Shown here: in pieces, positions 1 to 8,467 of the stretch
Layout of the letters: each line of letters starts with the position of its first letter
How positions within the stretch are numbered: the first letter of the stretch is position 1
Assembly (NCBI GenBank): GCA_902749685.1
Contig: CACVKW010001130.1
Span: 62,001-126,000 of the forward strand
DNA length: 64,000 nucleotides
Source of the DNA: Olavius sp. associated proteobacterium Delta 1
GTDB taxonomy: Bacteria; Desulfobacterota; Desulfobacteria; Desulfobacterales; JAFDCJ01
Direction: 5' to 3'
Position numbers and translations under genes: made by a program
Notes under the pieces: model-generated
Seen by the model: the letters and a program-made list of their open reading frames with translations, nothing else
Told to the model about the DNA's origin: nothing
Database searches by the model: none

Positions 1-1122
1 GTCGCTGGTATTCGGTGAAAGCAACAGGCATGATTCGAAATACTTTTTCGCCCGCTGCTTTTCGCCTTCCTTGTAGTGCATTAATCCCATCGCTTTGTGA
101 GGTTCAGGATAAGACGGATCCAGTGAAATCGCTTTCTCATAATAGCTGACGGCGGTTTTGGCATCGTCCCGGCGATCGCGCTGTCTGAATATCTCACCGA
201 ACAGGTAGTAGGCCCGGGCATCATTCGGCTGCATCGCCAGATATTTTGCCACAGTTTTTTGGGCAATGTCAAAGCGTCCCAGTCGAAGATCCAGCCGGGC
301 GTTGGTCAGGACCACCCCTTGCATCCTGGCTTGAAATTCGGCCGTGTTTTTTACAACGGCGTGTTTTACCCTATTATCGCCGGCGAGCCAGTCACTGACA
401 TTTTCTATTCGTTGCTGGACGTTGGGATGGGTACCGAAAAAAAAGGGCTCCTCGATTCCTTCGGCTTCAATTTCCTGTTTCAGGTGTTCGAACAGCCTCA
501 AGGCTTCGGTGGAATCATAGTTTGCTTTGGTCATCAGGTCAAGTCCGACTTGATCGGCTTCACTTTCAAGCTCTCGGGTGTAACCACTGACCGCCGCCAT
601 CGAACCGATTGCACCCAGAAGTCGGGCGACCTTTTGAACGGCTGATATATTGGCCAATGTATCCTGGACTGCTGCAATATAGGCCGGACGGTCTTTGATG
701 CTCCGGATCACTCTTAAAGAATGGCGGTGAGTGCAATGGGTCATCTCATGGGATAACAGAGCGGCAAGCTGAGCCTCATTATCCATACGGGCCAGAATTC
801 CGCTGTGAATATAAATCACACCGTTGGGATAGGCCAACGCATTTAAATTCGGATCTTTGATAACTTTAATTTGAATCTCGAAATCAGGTGCGATGGAATG
901 TGCCTGGAGTTTTTGGACGATACGGTTGAGATAGTTTTCGAGTTCCGGTTCATGGTACAAAAACCCACTGTTATTTATGGCTTCCTGTTCTTTTTGAACC
1001 CGGCGCCAGAGGTGCTGCTCGTCTTCGGTCGACTTGAGCCCCTCATTTAGCGGCACGGCATGCGGCGTTATACAACCGGCAGTCAGGGCGCAAATGGAGA
1101 TAATTATTATAAAATATTTCAT
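1..1122 (-). CDS. M48-family metallopeptidase lipoprotein with C-terminal TPRs (partial, 3' end outside window)
   Basis: The frame is open from an ATG at 1122 to the window edge (374 codons, no stop). The N-terminus is a lipoprotein signal ending in a lipobox-like LTAGC. A zinc-peptidase motif HEMTH (HExxH) follows, then the second M48 ligand motif ESEADQVG (ExxxD type). Downstream come TPR-like helices with features such as AYYLFGEIF and YPEPHKAMG. The family (BepA/LoiP-like M48 peptidases with TPRs) does outer-membrane quality control in the periplasm. Its start overlaps the stop of the upstream lipoprotein gene by four bases (ATGA), so the two are probably translationally coupled. M48/TPR identity is sure; the exact substrate is not known. 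Confidence 0.9.
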   Translation of the reverse strand, partial: MKYFIIIISICALTAGCITPHAVPLNEGLKSTEDEQHLWRRVQKEQEAINNSGFLYHEPELENYLNRIVQKLQAHSIAPDFEIQIKVIKDPNLNALAYPNGVIYIHSGILARMDNEAQLAALLSHEMTHCTHRHSLRVIRSIKDRPAYIAAVQDTLANISAVQKVARLLGAIGSMAAVSGYTRELESEADQVGLDLMTKANYDSTEALRLFEHLKQEIEAEGIEEPFFFGTHPNVQQRIENVSDWLAGDNRVKHAVVKNTAEFQARMQGVVLTNARLDLRLGRFDIAQKTVAKYLAMQPNDARAYYLFGEIFRQRDRRDDAKTAVSYYEKAISLDPSYPEPHKAMGLMHYKEGEKQRAKKYFESCLLLSPNTSD

Positions 1123-1772
1123 CCTTTTATCCTTGAAAATCCGGAAAGCAATCCCTGCACCATGATGTTTGCACTTGCAGGATCGCGCAGGTCGCTGCCC
1201 TGGATGGAGCCTTTGACAGAATAATAGAGAATAGTGCCCGAAGCATCCGCGATGGCAATATCGATCAGGGCTTTGCGTCCAGCGTTGGAAACCCGGTCAT
1301 AGCCGCTGACAAATATCATGGAGTCGGCACCGAGTTTGTTCAAGAGAGCGTTGATGGAACCCACAGAATATTCAAACGGGCGCCGGGCGTGTGAGTCTTG
1401 ATGGGCATTAAATGTCTGCTGCTGCATGGATTTATGCACCAGTCTGTACAGGGCCTGAATTTCTGCAATTTCCTGCGCCATATGTGAGTCGATGATGAGA
1501 GGCTTCAGGGTGCATTTTTGGTCTTTAAGATGATTCAATATTGCGTTTTGCAGGTTTCGGCAGCCCGCTGCACTCCAATCATCCCGCTGCCGGATCAAAC
1601 CGCTGGGCAATAATTCAAGCATGCTGACATCCGGCGGAATGAGAACAGGCTGGGCAACCGTGTGGACTCTGGCCTCAAACTCCGGATGAGCTCTTTGCTC
1701 TGACAGCGCGCAGCCGGATACAGCGACACTAAGGCTGATTAATAAAAGGCAGGAAACCCACCGGTTTTTCAT
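1119..1772 (-). CDS. predicted outer-membrane lipoprotein, unknown function
   Basis: This is a 217-residue protein if it starts at the ATG at 1772, where the hydrophobic signal MKNRWVSCLLLISLSVAVSG leads straight to a lipobox cysteine. An upstream in-frame start at 1811 would put polar residues before the signal and is less likely. The C-terminal half (around LLNKLGADSMIFVSGYDRVS) has alternating helix and strand character resembling the periplasmic CsgG/TolB-like fold, but I cannot name a family. It overlaps the following M48 peptidase gene by ATGA, implying one transcript and a shared envelope role. No strong Shine-Dalgarno is visible. Confidence 0.75.
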   Translation of the reverse strand: MKNRWVSCLLLISLSVAVSGCALSEQRAHPEFEARVHTVAQPVLIPPDVSMLELLPSGLIRQRDDWSAAGCRNLQNAILNHLKDQKCTLKPLIIDSHMAQEIAEIQALYRLVHKSMQQQTFNAHQDSHARRPFEYSVGSINALLNKLGADSMIFVSGYDRVSNAGRKALIDIAIADASGTILYYSVKGSIQGSDLRDPASANIMVQGLLSGFSRIKG

Positions 1773-2155
1773 AGTTTGGTTTTTTTTATTCCCAAGGCGT
1801 TGGATGCGCATTGATCGTCCAGCAAAATATTGTAATAGTTATTATAATTTAAGATGCTTAAGCACGCTACCAGCCTGGTTCGGGATGCTTTCCTTGAGGG
1901 GTAACGTAATTGTTATCGGGCTTTTTAAAGCGAGACTTTAATTTTTTGGTCAATGCGGTAAAATTATAATAATTTTCAGGTAGTTACAATGAGGCAGGAT
2001 GGGCTTGCAGCAGGAGATGAGGGTAGATATAGAAAATTTGGTTCATTTATTTTTTTTTGTGGACTTTTTTTTTAAGGTGTTTATAATAGGCGCAAGGTTA
2101 AAACAGTCGGAGGGTCAGATTCCATTCTGTTTAACTTTAGAAAGGAGGTTCGGTC
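1773..2155. other. intergenic region, AT-rich, no gene supported
   Basis: No convincing reading frame lies here. A TATAAT hexamer at 2082-2087 is a plausible -10 box for the small lipoprotein that follows, but no good -35 is visible upstream of it, only T-rich sequence. Confidence 0.4.
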
Positions 2156-2362
2156 ATGAAAAAAGTTCTATTTTTGCTCATCCTAGTGGCTTTTCTAGCT
2201 GGCTGTTCTGCTGAATGGTACGAACACGATACCATCTATAAAACCAATGCGCACATGTGGTATAGCATGGGTGGATACAAGAACACCACGCAACAAGATC
2301 TGCAAAATTCTGAAACTCAAGGATGGTGGGGTGACGAAATCCCCTACATCCCCGCAGAGTAA
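2156..2362 (+). CDS. small lipoprotein, 68 aa
   Basis: A strong ribosome-binding site (AAAGGAGG) sits nine bases before the ATG. The product has a classical lipoprotein signal, MKKVLFLLILVAFLAGC, with lipobox LAGC at residue 17. The mature part is short, polar and aromatic-rich (tryptophans in AEWYEHD, HMWYSM and GWWGDE). It has no recognised domain. It stands alone between divergent neighbours. Signal quality and RBS make it a real gene; the function is unknown. Confidence 0.8.
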   Translation: MKKVLFLLILVAFLAGCSAEWYEHDTIYKTNAHMWYSMGGYKNTTQQDLQNSETQGWWGDEIPYIPAE

Positions 2363-2644
2363 TTGTGGTGGGTTGGGGAAACAGCGCTATCCTTTAAGCT
2401 GAACGGGTGAATTTCATCCGATTCTACCCGTGTTTTGCAGGCATATTCGTCCCTGAAGTGGCAGGTTGCTTAAACCGCTGAATCCGACTGGCGACCTGAT
2501 TGATGAATCCTTCTATACGCGAACGGTCAAATGAGGATTCTGAAATAATGCCCTGAGGAGTTACACCTCAAACTGCATGGCAGCCGTTGCATTGGGGATG
2601 GATATAAAGAGTAGACAGCCGCTCACCCAAGGCGTGAATTTTAT

Positions 2645-2675
2645 CCCGGTGGAATGGTATTCGAGTTCCACCGGG
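2645..2675. terminator. perfect 10-bp hairpin, possible bidirectional terminator
   Basis: CCCGGTGGAA and TTCCACCGGG form a perfect 10-bp stem with an 11-nt loop. It lies between the plus-strand small lipoprotein and the 3' end of the convergent gene at 2710, the expected place for a shared terminator. There is no good U-tract on either strand, so intrinsic termination is uncertain. Confidence 0.45.
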
Positions 2676-2709
2676 GAAAAATTTCATGGGCATACATTCG
2701 GCTGCAGTC

Positions 2710-3240
2710 TTACAGCCTTTTTATAAAGGCATCCAACGCTTCCTGGAGCATACGCCGGATGAAGACTTCCTTATCGCCCGTGGTCAGTTGGTTATACTCG
2801 GCATAATCAGAATTCGATCCTGCCAGCTCCGGTGGATTTGCCCTGCAGATTTCTTTTACCTTATTAAATTCCTGAACCATCTCTAAAATACTGTATTTCA
2901 TCCCTTCAAAGCCGCTGATCCATTTCAGGCGTCGCATCATTTCAAATCGCACCTGGTCTGCTAAAAAAAGATGGAGGTCGACCACCAGTATCTGATCGCT
3001 ATTATCGAGATAGTAAAATTTTATAGCAGGACCGAGACCCAGAACACCCATGATGACCTCGTAATACGCAACAGAGCTTAACTCGCCGGGCTGGGCCAAA
3101 AAATAAAGGGTTGCATCTGAAAGATCATCCAGATGGGTGGACGAGTCAAAGGGTTCTGCAAATCGTTTTTGCCAGGGCCCGAAGCCTCTTTGCTCGACCG
3201 ATTTTGTGCGATATGTTTGTAGGTCAACAACTTTCGTCAT
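2710..3240 (-). CDS. conserved hypothetical protein, 176 aa
   Basis: The protein is soluble, with no signal peptide or membrane segment. It opens with MTKVVDLQTYRTKS and has a helical body rich in aromatic residues (YFLAQPGEL, FYYLDNSDQIL). Codon use and length look normal for a real gene. I recognise no domain. It is monocistronic and convergent with the small lipoprotein gene. No Shine-Dalgarno is obvious before the ATG. Confidence 0.6.
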   Translation of the reverse strand: MTKVVDLQTYRTKSVEQRGFGPWQKRFAEPFDSSTHLDDLSDATLYFLAQPGELSSVAYYEVIMGVLGLGPAIKFYYLDNSDQILVVDLHLFLADQVRFEMMRRLKWISGFEGMKYSILEMVQEFNKVKEICRANPPELAGSNSDYAEYNQLTTGDKEVFIRRMLQEALDAFIKRL

Positions 3241-3547
3241 GGCAATTTGATTTGTAGCAAAAAAAAATCCATCCGTCCAACACTCTAAAAAGTATACCCC
3301 ATCTTTTGTTCAAGCATTCCTCCAGCGGATTACCGCTTCCAGATGGTTGTCATTATCATGGATAATGAATAACCCGTTTGACATTAACGCCACTTTTCGA
3401 ATAATAATACTGTAATTGATCAATCGGATTTCTAACCCACCCTTGGGTCAATTACATTGATCAGAAAATGACAGCAGAACGCCGGAGTTTATACAACTGA
3501 TCCGGCTTCTTTCATTTGCCGTGCACTGCAAAACAGGAGTACGGATC

Positions 3548-6500
3548 ATGCAACGCGCTGTCGCGTGGTTTGCGGAAAACCATGTCGCTGCCAACCTTTT
3601 GATGCTCTTTTTGCTTATTGCGGGAGCATTCACCTGCCTAACCATGAAAATCGAGGTGTTTCCCGAAGCTTCTCTTGACCGTATTTCCGTATCAATGGTG
3701 TATTCCGGTGCCGCACCCGAGGAGGTCGAAGAAGGCATCATTCGAAGAATCGAGGAAAGCGTGGCGGGATTGGCCGGAATTAAACGGATAGATTCCGTCG
3801 CTTTGGAAGGATACGGCTATGTGAATATCGAGGTTATGAAGGGCTGGGACCTGAATACACTCCTGGATGATATCAAGGCGGAAGTAGATCGCATCAGCAC
3901 CTTTCCCGAAAATGCCGAAGAGCCGGTGGTGAGGGAAATCGTCCGGCGCAACAATGTCATCTGGATAGCAATTTATGGTGATGCGCCCGAAAAGACGCTC
4001 AAGCACCTGGCGGAAAAAATCAAAGACGACATTACCAACCTCAAAGGTGTCACCCTGGCCAACATGCTGGGCGTTCGCAAGGGGGAAATCCATATTGAAA
4101 TATCCGAGGCCGTGCTCTGCCAATATGGCCTGACCCTTGGTCGTGTGGCAGAAGCTGTTCGTAAGACGAGCCTTGATCTGCCGGCCGGCAGAATAAAAAC
4201 CGCCAGCGGCGAAGTTCTGGTCAGAACCAAAGGACGCCGATACTATGCGGCTGATTATCGCAATGTCGCGGTAGTTTCACGCTCCGATGGAAGTTTAGTG
4301 ACGCTGGGTGAGATCGGGCGGTTAAACGATGGGTTCGAGGATGTTGATCTTTTTGCCCGGTTTCAGGGGAAACCCGCCGCACTTATCCGGGTGTTCAGGG
4401 TGGCCGATCAAAATGCGTTATCGGTGGTTAAACAGGTAAAGGCATACATTGAAAAAATTCGGCCCGGCCTGCCCGCCGGGGTGGGAATAGGCTATTTTGG
4501 GGACGATTCAAAGTTTTTACGCAGCCGGCTTCTATTATTGTCAAAGAACCTGCTCATTGGCTTGTTGCTGGTCATCATTTTGTTAGGACTGATGCTGAAT
4601 TTGAGGCTCGCATTCTGGGTAACCCTGGGAATACCGATTTCTTTTACGGCCGGTCTCATGTTGTTGCCTCAATTTAATGTATCCATCAATATGGTGTCCC
4701 TGTTTGCATTTATTATGGTGCTCGGCATTGTGGTCGACGACGCGATTATCATCGGTGACAACATTTTTCGTAAAAGTGAGCAGGGACTTCCACCGCTTAA
4801 GGCTGCCACAGAAGGCACCATAGAAGTGGGGCGGCCCGTGATATTCTCGGTTCTGACAACCATTGTGGCATTTTGGCCTTTGCTGCTGGGCGGCGGTTTT
4901 ATGGGCAAAATGATGCGCAATATTCCCATCGTTATTATGCTGGTGCTGATCGGCTCTCTTGTTGAGTCATTGTTTATCCTGCCGGCCCACATGGCCCGCA
5001 GCAAGGGGATGGTGTCCGGACAATCCCGCCCTGACAGAAAGGTCAAACGTTCGGCGCGATGGCTTAAATGGTTTATCAGGGTACCCTATGGCCGATTTCT
5101 TGATTTTTGTCTGAGATGGAGATATGCCACCCTGGCTGTGGGAATTGTGCTGCTGATTCTAACGCTCGGCGTCTGGAAGGCCGGCTGGATTAAATTTGTG
5201 TTTTTTCCAAAAGTGGAAGGCGATACGCTGGAGTGCCGTTTGACCATGCCGGTCGGCACATCCGCGGAGCGGACCCGCGACGTGGTTGCCCATTTGGAGC
5301 GCTGCGCCCGACAGGCATTGGCCCAGGAGGATGATAAGCGAGCAAGGGATGCCCCGTCCTTGTTTGAATATAGTATCTCTCTCGTCGGTTGGCAGCAGGG
5401 CCGCACGGATTACGGGGGGCATCTGGCGAATATCTGGATTCAGGTACCGGAGGAAAAAAATCGAGGTCTGAGCACCAAAAGGCTCAGTAACGCCTGGCGT
5501 GATCAGGTCGGATCCATCCCTGATGTAGAAGCGCTTGATTTTCGCAGCGAAAGGCAGGGCGCCGGCAAAGCGGTTGAATTCCACCTTTCGTCGACTGATC
5601 ACGAAATGCTGCTAATGGCGGTTGATGATCTCAAACGGGAGCTTAAAAGCTATCCCGGGGTAACCGATGTGGCCGACAGTTTTCTGCAGGGCAAAAAAGA
5701 ACTGCAACTGAATATGAAACCGGCCGCCCGCAGTCTCGGGTTGACGCTGAGCGATCTGGCGCAGCAGGTTCGTCATGCATTTTACGGCTGTGAAGCATTG
5801 CGTTTGCAGCGCGACAAGGATGAAGTCAAGGTGATGGTGCGCTATCCGGCAACGGATCGAAAATCAATGAAGCATGTTGAACAGATGCGCATCCGAACTG
5901 CTGATGGAACGGAAGTTCCCTTCAGCCAGGTGGCTCAGGTGAGCATTAAACGGGGATACGCGGCCATCGAACGCGGACAGCGCCGGCGGGTGGTGAAAGT
6001 GACGGCCGATGTCAATGAGGCAAGCATCAACGCCAATGAGCTTCGCACGACCATTGTGGCTGAATTTTTACCCGATTTAATCAACAGGTATCCCGACCTT
6101 AATTATTCCATGGAAGGAGAAGGCAAAGAACAAAAAGAAGCAATGGAAGATGTTTATCGTGGATTTGCGGTTGCATTATTTGGTATTTACTGCCTGCTGG
6201 CCATTCCTTTTAAATCATTTACGCAGCCAATCATTGTGATGGCGGCCATTCCATTTGCCCTGGTCGGGGCCGTCGCCGGCCACTTAATCATGGGAATGGA
6301 CCTCAGCATCCTCAGTCTATGCGGCATGGTGGGCTTGACCGGAGTGGTTGTCAATGATTCTTTAGTGTTAATCTACACGACCAATCGGGAGCGCAAACAG
6401 GGCAAAAGCGCCCATAACTCGATCGCCAACGGGGCGACTATCCGCTTTCGAGCGATTATTCTCACCTCTCTGACAACCTTTGCCGGCCTGACGCCCATGC

Positions 6501-6676
6501 TGTTGGAAAAAAGTCTTCAGGCCAAGTTTTTAATCCCCATGGCGGTCAGTCTCGGATTCGGGGTTCTCTTTGCGACCTTTGTTACCCTGCTGTTGATTCC
6601 CTGCGGATATCTGATTTTAGAGGATTTGCACCATGTATGGCGGGTGATCAGGGAGAGACTGGTTGGTCTATTTTAG
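3548..6676 (+). CDS. RND-family efflux permease (AcrB/MexB-type, ACR_tran)
   Basis: This inner-membrane proton-driven transporter has about 1042 residues, normal for the HAE-RND family. The start at 3548 is chosen because AGGAG lies eight bases upstream and the first transmembrane helix (NLLMLFLLIAGAF) follows directly. The TM4 motif GIVVDDAIII carries the paired aspartates of the proton relay, and TM10 has GVVVNDSLVL. The N- and C-terminal halves repeat the porter plus six-helix layout typical of the family. No membrane-fusion partner or outer-membrane factor gene adjoins it on either side. It would need partners encoded elsewhere, and the substrate cannot be predicted. Confidence 0.95.
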   Translation: MQRAVAWFAENHVAANLLMLFLLIAGAFTCLTMKIEVFPEASLDRISVSMVYSGAAPEEVEEGIIRRIEESVAGLAGIKRIDSVALEGYGYVNIEVMKGWDLNTLLDDIKAEVDRISTFPENAEEPVVREIVRRNNVIWIAIYGDAPEKTLKHLAEKIKDDITNLKGVTLANMLGVRKGEIHIEISEAVLCQYGLTLGRVAEAVRKTSLDLPAGRIKTASGEVLVRTKGRRYYAADYRNVAVVSRSDGSLVTLGEIGRLNDGFEDVDLFARFQGKPAALIRVFRVADQNALSVVKQVKAYIEKIRPGLPAGVGIGYFGDDSKFLRSRLLLLSKNLLIGLLLVIILLGLMLNLRLAFWVTLGIPISFTAGLMLLPQFNVSINMVSLFAFIMVLGIVVDDAIIIGDNIFRKSEQGLPPLKAATEGTIEVGRPVIFSVLTTIVAFWPLLLGGGFMGKMMRNIPIVIMLVLIGSLVESLFILPAHMARSKGMVSGQSRPDRKVKRSARWLKWFIRVPYGRFLDFCLRWRYATLAVGIVLLILTLGVWKAGWIKFVFFPKVEGDTLECRLTMPVGTSAERTRDVVAHLERCARQALAQEDDKRARDAPSLFEYSISLVGWQQGRTDYGGHLANIWIQVPEEKNRGLSTKRLSNAWRDQVGSIPDVEALDFRSERQGAGKAVEFHLSSTDHEMLLMAVDDLKRELKSYPGVTDVADSFLQGKKELQLNMKPAARSLGLTLSDLAQQVRHAFYGCEALRLQRDKDEVKVMVRYPATDRKSMKHVEQMRIRTADGTEVPFSQVAQVSIKRGYAAIERGQRRRVVKVTADVNEASINANELRTTIVAEFLPDLINRYPDLNYSMEGEGKEQKEAMEDVYRGFAVALFGIYCLLAIPFKSFTQPIIVMAAIPFALVGAVAGHLIMGMDLSILSLCGMVGLTGVVVNDSLVLIYTTNRERKQGKSAHNSIANGATIRFRAIILTSLTTFAGLTPMLLEKSLQAKFLIPMAVSLGFGVLFATFVTLLLIPCGYLILEDLHHVWRVIRERLVGLF

Positions 6677-7180
6677 AAGTCCCTAAGCGGAACCCGCGGA
6701 GGCGGAGAATTGAAAATTGAGAATTTGTGGATGTCGCTTCGTTTGGACGTTCCCACGTTCCGATCTAGTCAAAAAAACATTGAAAAAGCGAATAACGAAT
6801 ATCGAAGTAAGGTATTCTATCGATTTATATTAATCTGAAATAGTCAGGGCGCAGCGATTCCAGACTTCATCATTCGATATTTCTTGTTCGATATTCGAAA
6901 TTCAAAACCAACCATAACCAGCAAAGCGCCAAATCATTAGCCCCGTTGACTACACCTTCACTTACTATCAGCGCACGATCGGCGCCGCTGGCCGCAAGCG
7001 TCCAGTCTGATCGAGAAAGAAACTGTGCCAAACCGGCGCAGTTTCTCACGAGTACGCAGAGATTATTTAGAATTTTTTTCTCGGCGTTCTCGGCTTTCTC
7101 TGCGGTGAGATGCATCTTGGGCCGGCCTTGGATTTTATGTTTCATATAATGAGGACAGATAGTTCGATTATCAAAAAGAC
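6677..7180. other. gene-free spacer of decayed low-information sequence
   Basis: No gene is supported. The stretch contains near-palindromic AT-rich runs (TTCGATATTCGAAATTC around 6886-6903) and a GAGAAAG/CTTTCTC-rich stretch around 7010-7110, but no clean terminator for the RND gene. Confidence 0.4.
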
Positions 7181-7615
7181 TTAAGGCATGATTATTTTAT
7201 TCCCGCCGTTTTGCCAGACTCTTCTAAAATGATCGGTGTTGAGCGTTAAAAGCTTCTCAACTTTAGCTTTTTGGGCAACCCTTGCAATAAGAGCGTCGTA
7301 GATAATTCCTCCAATCAACCCCAAATCCGATAATCTTTTGATTGTTGAACTATATTCGGTAGGGGTAAGCGATACAACTTTGCCAACTGATTCAATATTC
7401 TCCTTTACTAGACGCCAGGCAACTGATGATGAAATCCTCGGTTTGAGCGGAAGGGTACTTAATACTGCATACAGTTCCGCTAGTGTATGGCTCGCTACAA
7501 TCAATTCCAATTGTTTTTCCCTGGCCTGCTTTAACCATGGGAAAGCTCTTTCGTGCATGGGGTGAGATTCAACCAGGGCTGCAATGACGACGGAAGTATC
7601 AAATAGAGCTCTCAT
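7181..7615 (-). CDS. PIN-domain toxin ribonuclease (VapC-like)
   Basis: PIN-domain ribonucleases of type II toxin-antitoxin modules cleave RNA through a quartet of acidic residues. This protein begins MRALFDTSVVIAAL with the first aspartate at residue 6. It has a glutamate in SHTLAELYAV and further acidic residues in IIYDALIARVA and LNTDHFRR. At 144 residues it has the usual VapC size. The ATG at 7615 follows the antitoxin stop by one base, so the pair is a single operon. An upstream in-frame start would add an unrelated leader overlapping the antitoxin. Confidence 0.88.
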   Translation of the reverse strand: MRALFDTSVVIAALVESHPMHERAFPWLKQAREKQLELIVASHTLAELYAVLSTLPLKPRISSSVAWRLVKENIESVGKVVSLTPTEYSSTIKRLSDLGLIGGIIYDALIARVAQKAKVEKLLTLNTDHFRRVWQNGGNKIIMP

Positions 7616-7616
7616 G

Positions 7617-7868
7617 TTATTTTCCAAAAGATTGCAATCGCTCATCGCGGTGTTTGGCAACCGCTTTATTTAAGTCCCCCAAAGGAACTCCCGTAAAAAC
7701 AAGGATACCATCTTTCAATCGCAAATTCGGTTCCCCATAAATCGGTTTTAAAATGATTTCCTGACCGCCCTCTTCAATCTGAATTTGAGAGCCGGGCTCC
7801 AGGTTGAAATCATTTCTAAGCTTTTTGGGTAAAACGATCCTTCCAAAACGGTCTATTGTAGTCTGCAT
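7617..7868 (-). CDS. AbrB/SpoVT-type antitoxin (VapB-like)
   Basis: This small DNA-binding antitoxin (83 residues) opens MQTTIDRFGRIVLPKKLR, the swapped-hairpin AbrB signature, followed by GSQIQIEEG. The ATG at 7868 is chosen because a strong GGGAGGGA site lies just upstream and the AbrB fold starts there. The C-terminal half presumably wraps the partner toxin encoded immediately downstream. Such pairs autoregulate by binding their own promoter, which would lie just above 7868. Confidence 0.88.
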   Translation of the reverse strand: MQTTIDRFGRIVLPKKLRNDFNLEPGSQIQIEEGGQEIILKPIYGEPNLRLKDGILVFTGVPLGDLNKAVAKHRDERLQSFGK

Positions 7869-8225
7869 ATTCCCTCCCAAGCTATTGTCTCGGTGACTAA
7901 TTGGCAAAATAACATGGCAATTGCCATTAGTCAACCCCACATCAATCCGGTGCTCTGTAATGGGGATGTGCTGACAAGCTGGGCAAACCATGAAGGCGGC
8001 ATCGTTGTAAAAGCAGCCACCGGTGGCCGGAACATGTATGGTGGATGAAAATTTTGAAAATCACTTTCCGAGCCATGGGGCTACGAACCGAAGGCCAATG
8101 CTCTGTATGGCGACTGCCTCACCGGCTTTGGCATCGTCATAGGCTACGGGTTGAGCCAAATATAGGTTCAGTACTTCAATATGTTATGCTGAAGCTGAAG
8201 CCGATACACAAATAACCATTATTGC

Positions 8226-8253
8226 TTGACACGCACTTATAAAGCAATATCTT
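8226..8253 (+). promoter_or_regulatory. candidate sigma-70 promoter for the TIR-nSTAND gene
   Basis: A perfect -35 TTGACA (8226-8231) is followed after 16 bases by TATCTT (8248-8253, 4 of 6 matches to TATAAT). It lies about 215 bp before the TIR-nSTAND start codon and overlaps a perfect inverted repeat at 8241-8270. Confidence 0.45.
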
Positions 8254-8270
8254 ATCCATTATATTGCTTT
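8241..8270. promoter_or_regulatory. 10-bp perfect inverted repeat over the -10 region, candidate operator
   Basis: AAAGCAATAT (8241-8250) and ATATTGCTTT (8261-8270) are exact reverse complements separated by 10 bases. The left arm covers the putative -10 box. It could be an operator for a dimeric repressor or a short AT-rich hairpin in the leader. Confidence 0.45.
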
Positions 8271-8467
8271 GCTTTTGGAGTTTGTGTTTCACCATGTCGA
8301 TGACTACCGGAAGCAAGGTAACCATGCGCATTTTAAGGCAAGTAAGCGCCTGCCGTCTACCAAAAGTCATTCTTCTTGCAGCCCCTGGCATTCCTCAAAG
8401 ACTATTCCGTTCTTCTTTTGTTGGTCGATGGCATCAAATCACCGTGCAGCTAAAAGGAGAGTGCATC

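Noticed and set aside
1999-2214. A 71-codon frame overlapping the small lipoprotein start
   Set aside because: No RBS, low-complexity F-rich product from T-runs, and it overlaps the well supported gene at 2156.
6870-7149. Open frames on both strands in the spacer after the RND gene
   Set aside because: Palindromic, low-information sequence gives frames both ways; no RBS or domain.
7914-8048. A short plus-strand frame (ISQPHINPVLCNGD...) upstream of the TIR gene
   Set aside because: No RBS and no recognised homology; it may be a fossil fragment but cannot be supported.
8264-8467. A longer in-frame start for the TIR-nSTAND protein
   Set aside because: The added residues have no TIR character and the ATG at 8468 has AAAAGGAG; the region also holds the promoter and operator.
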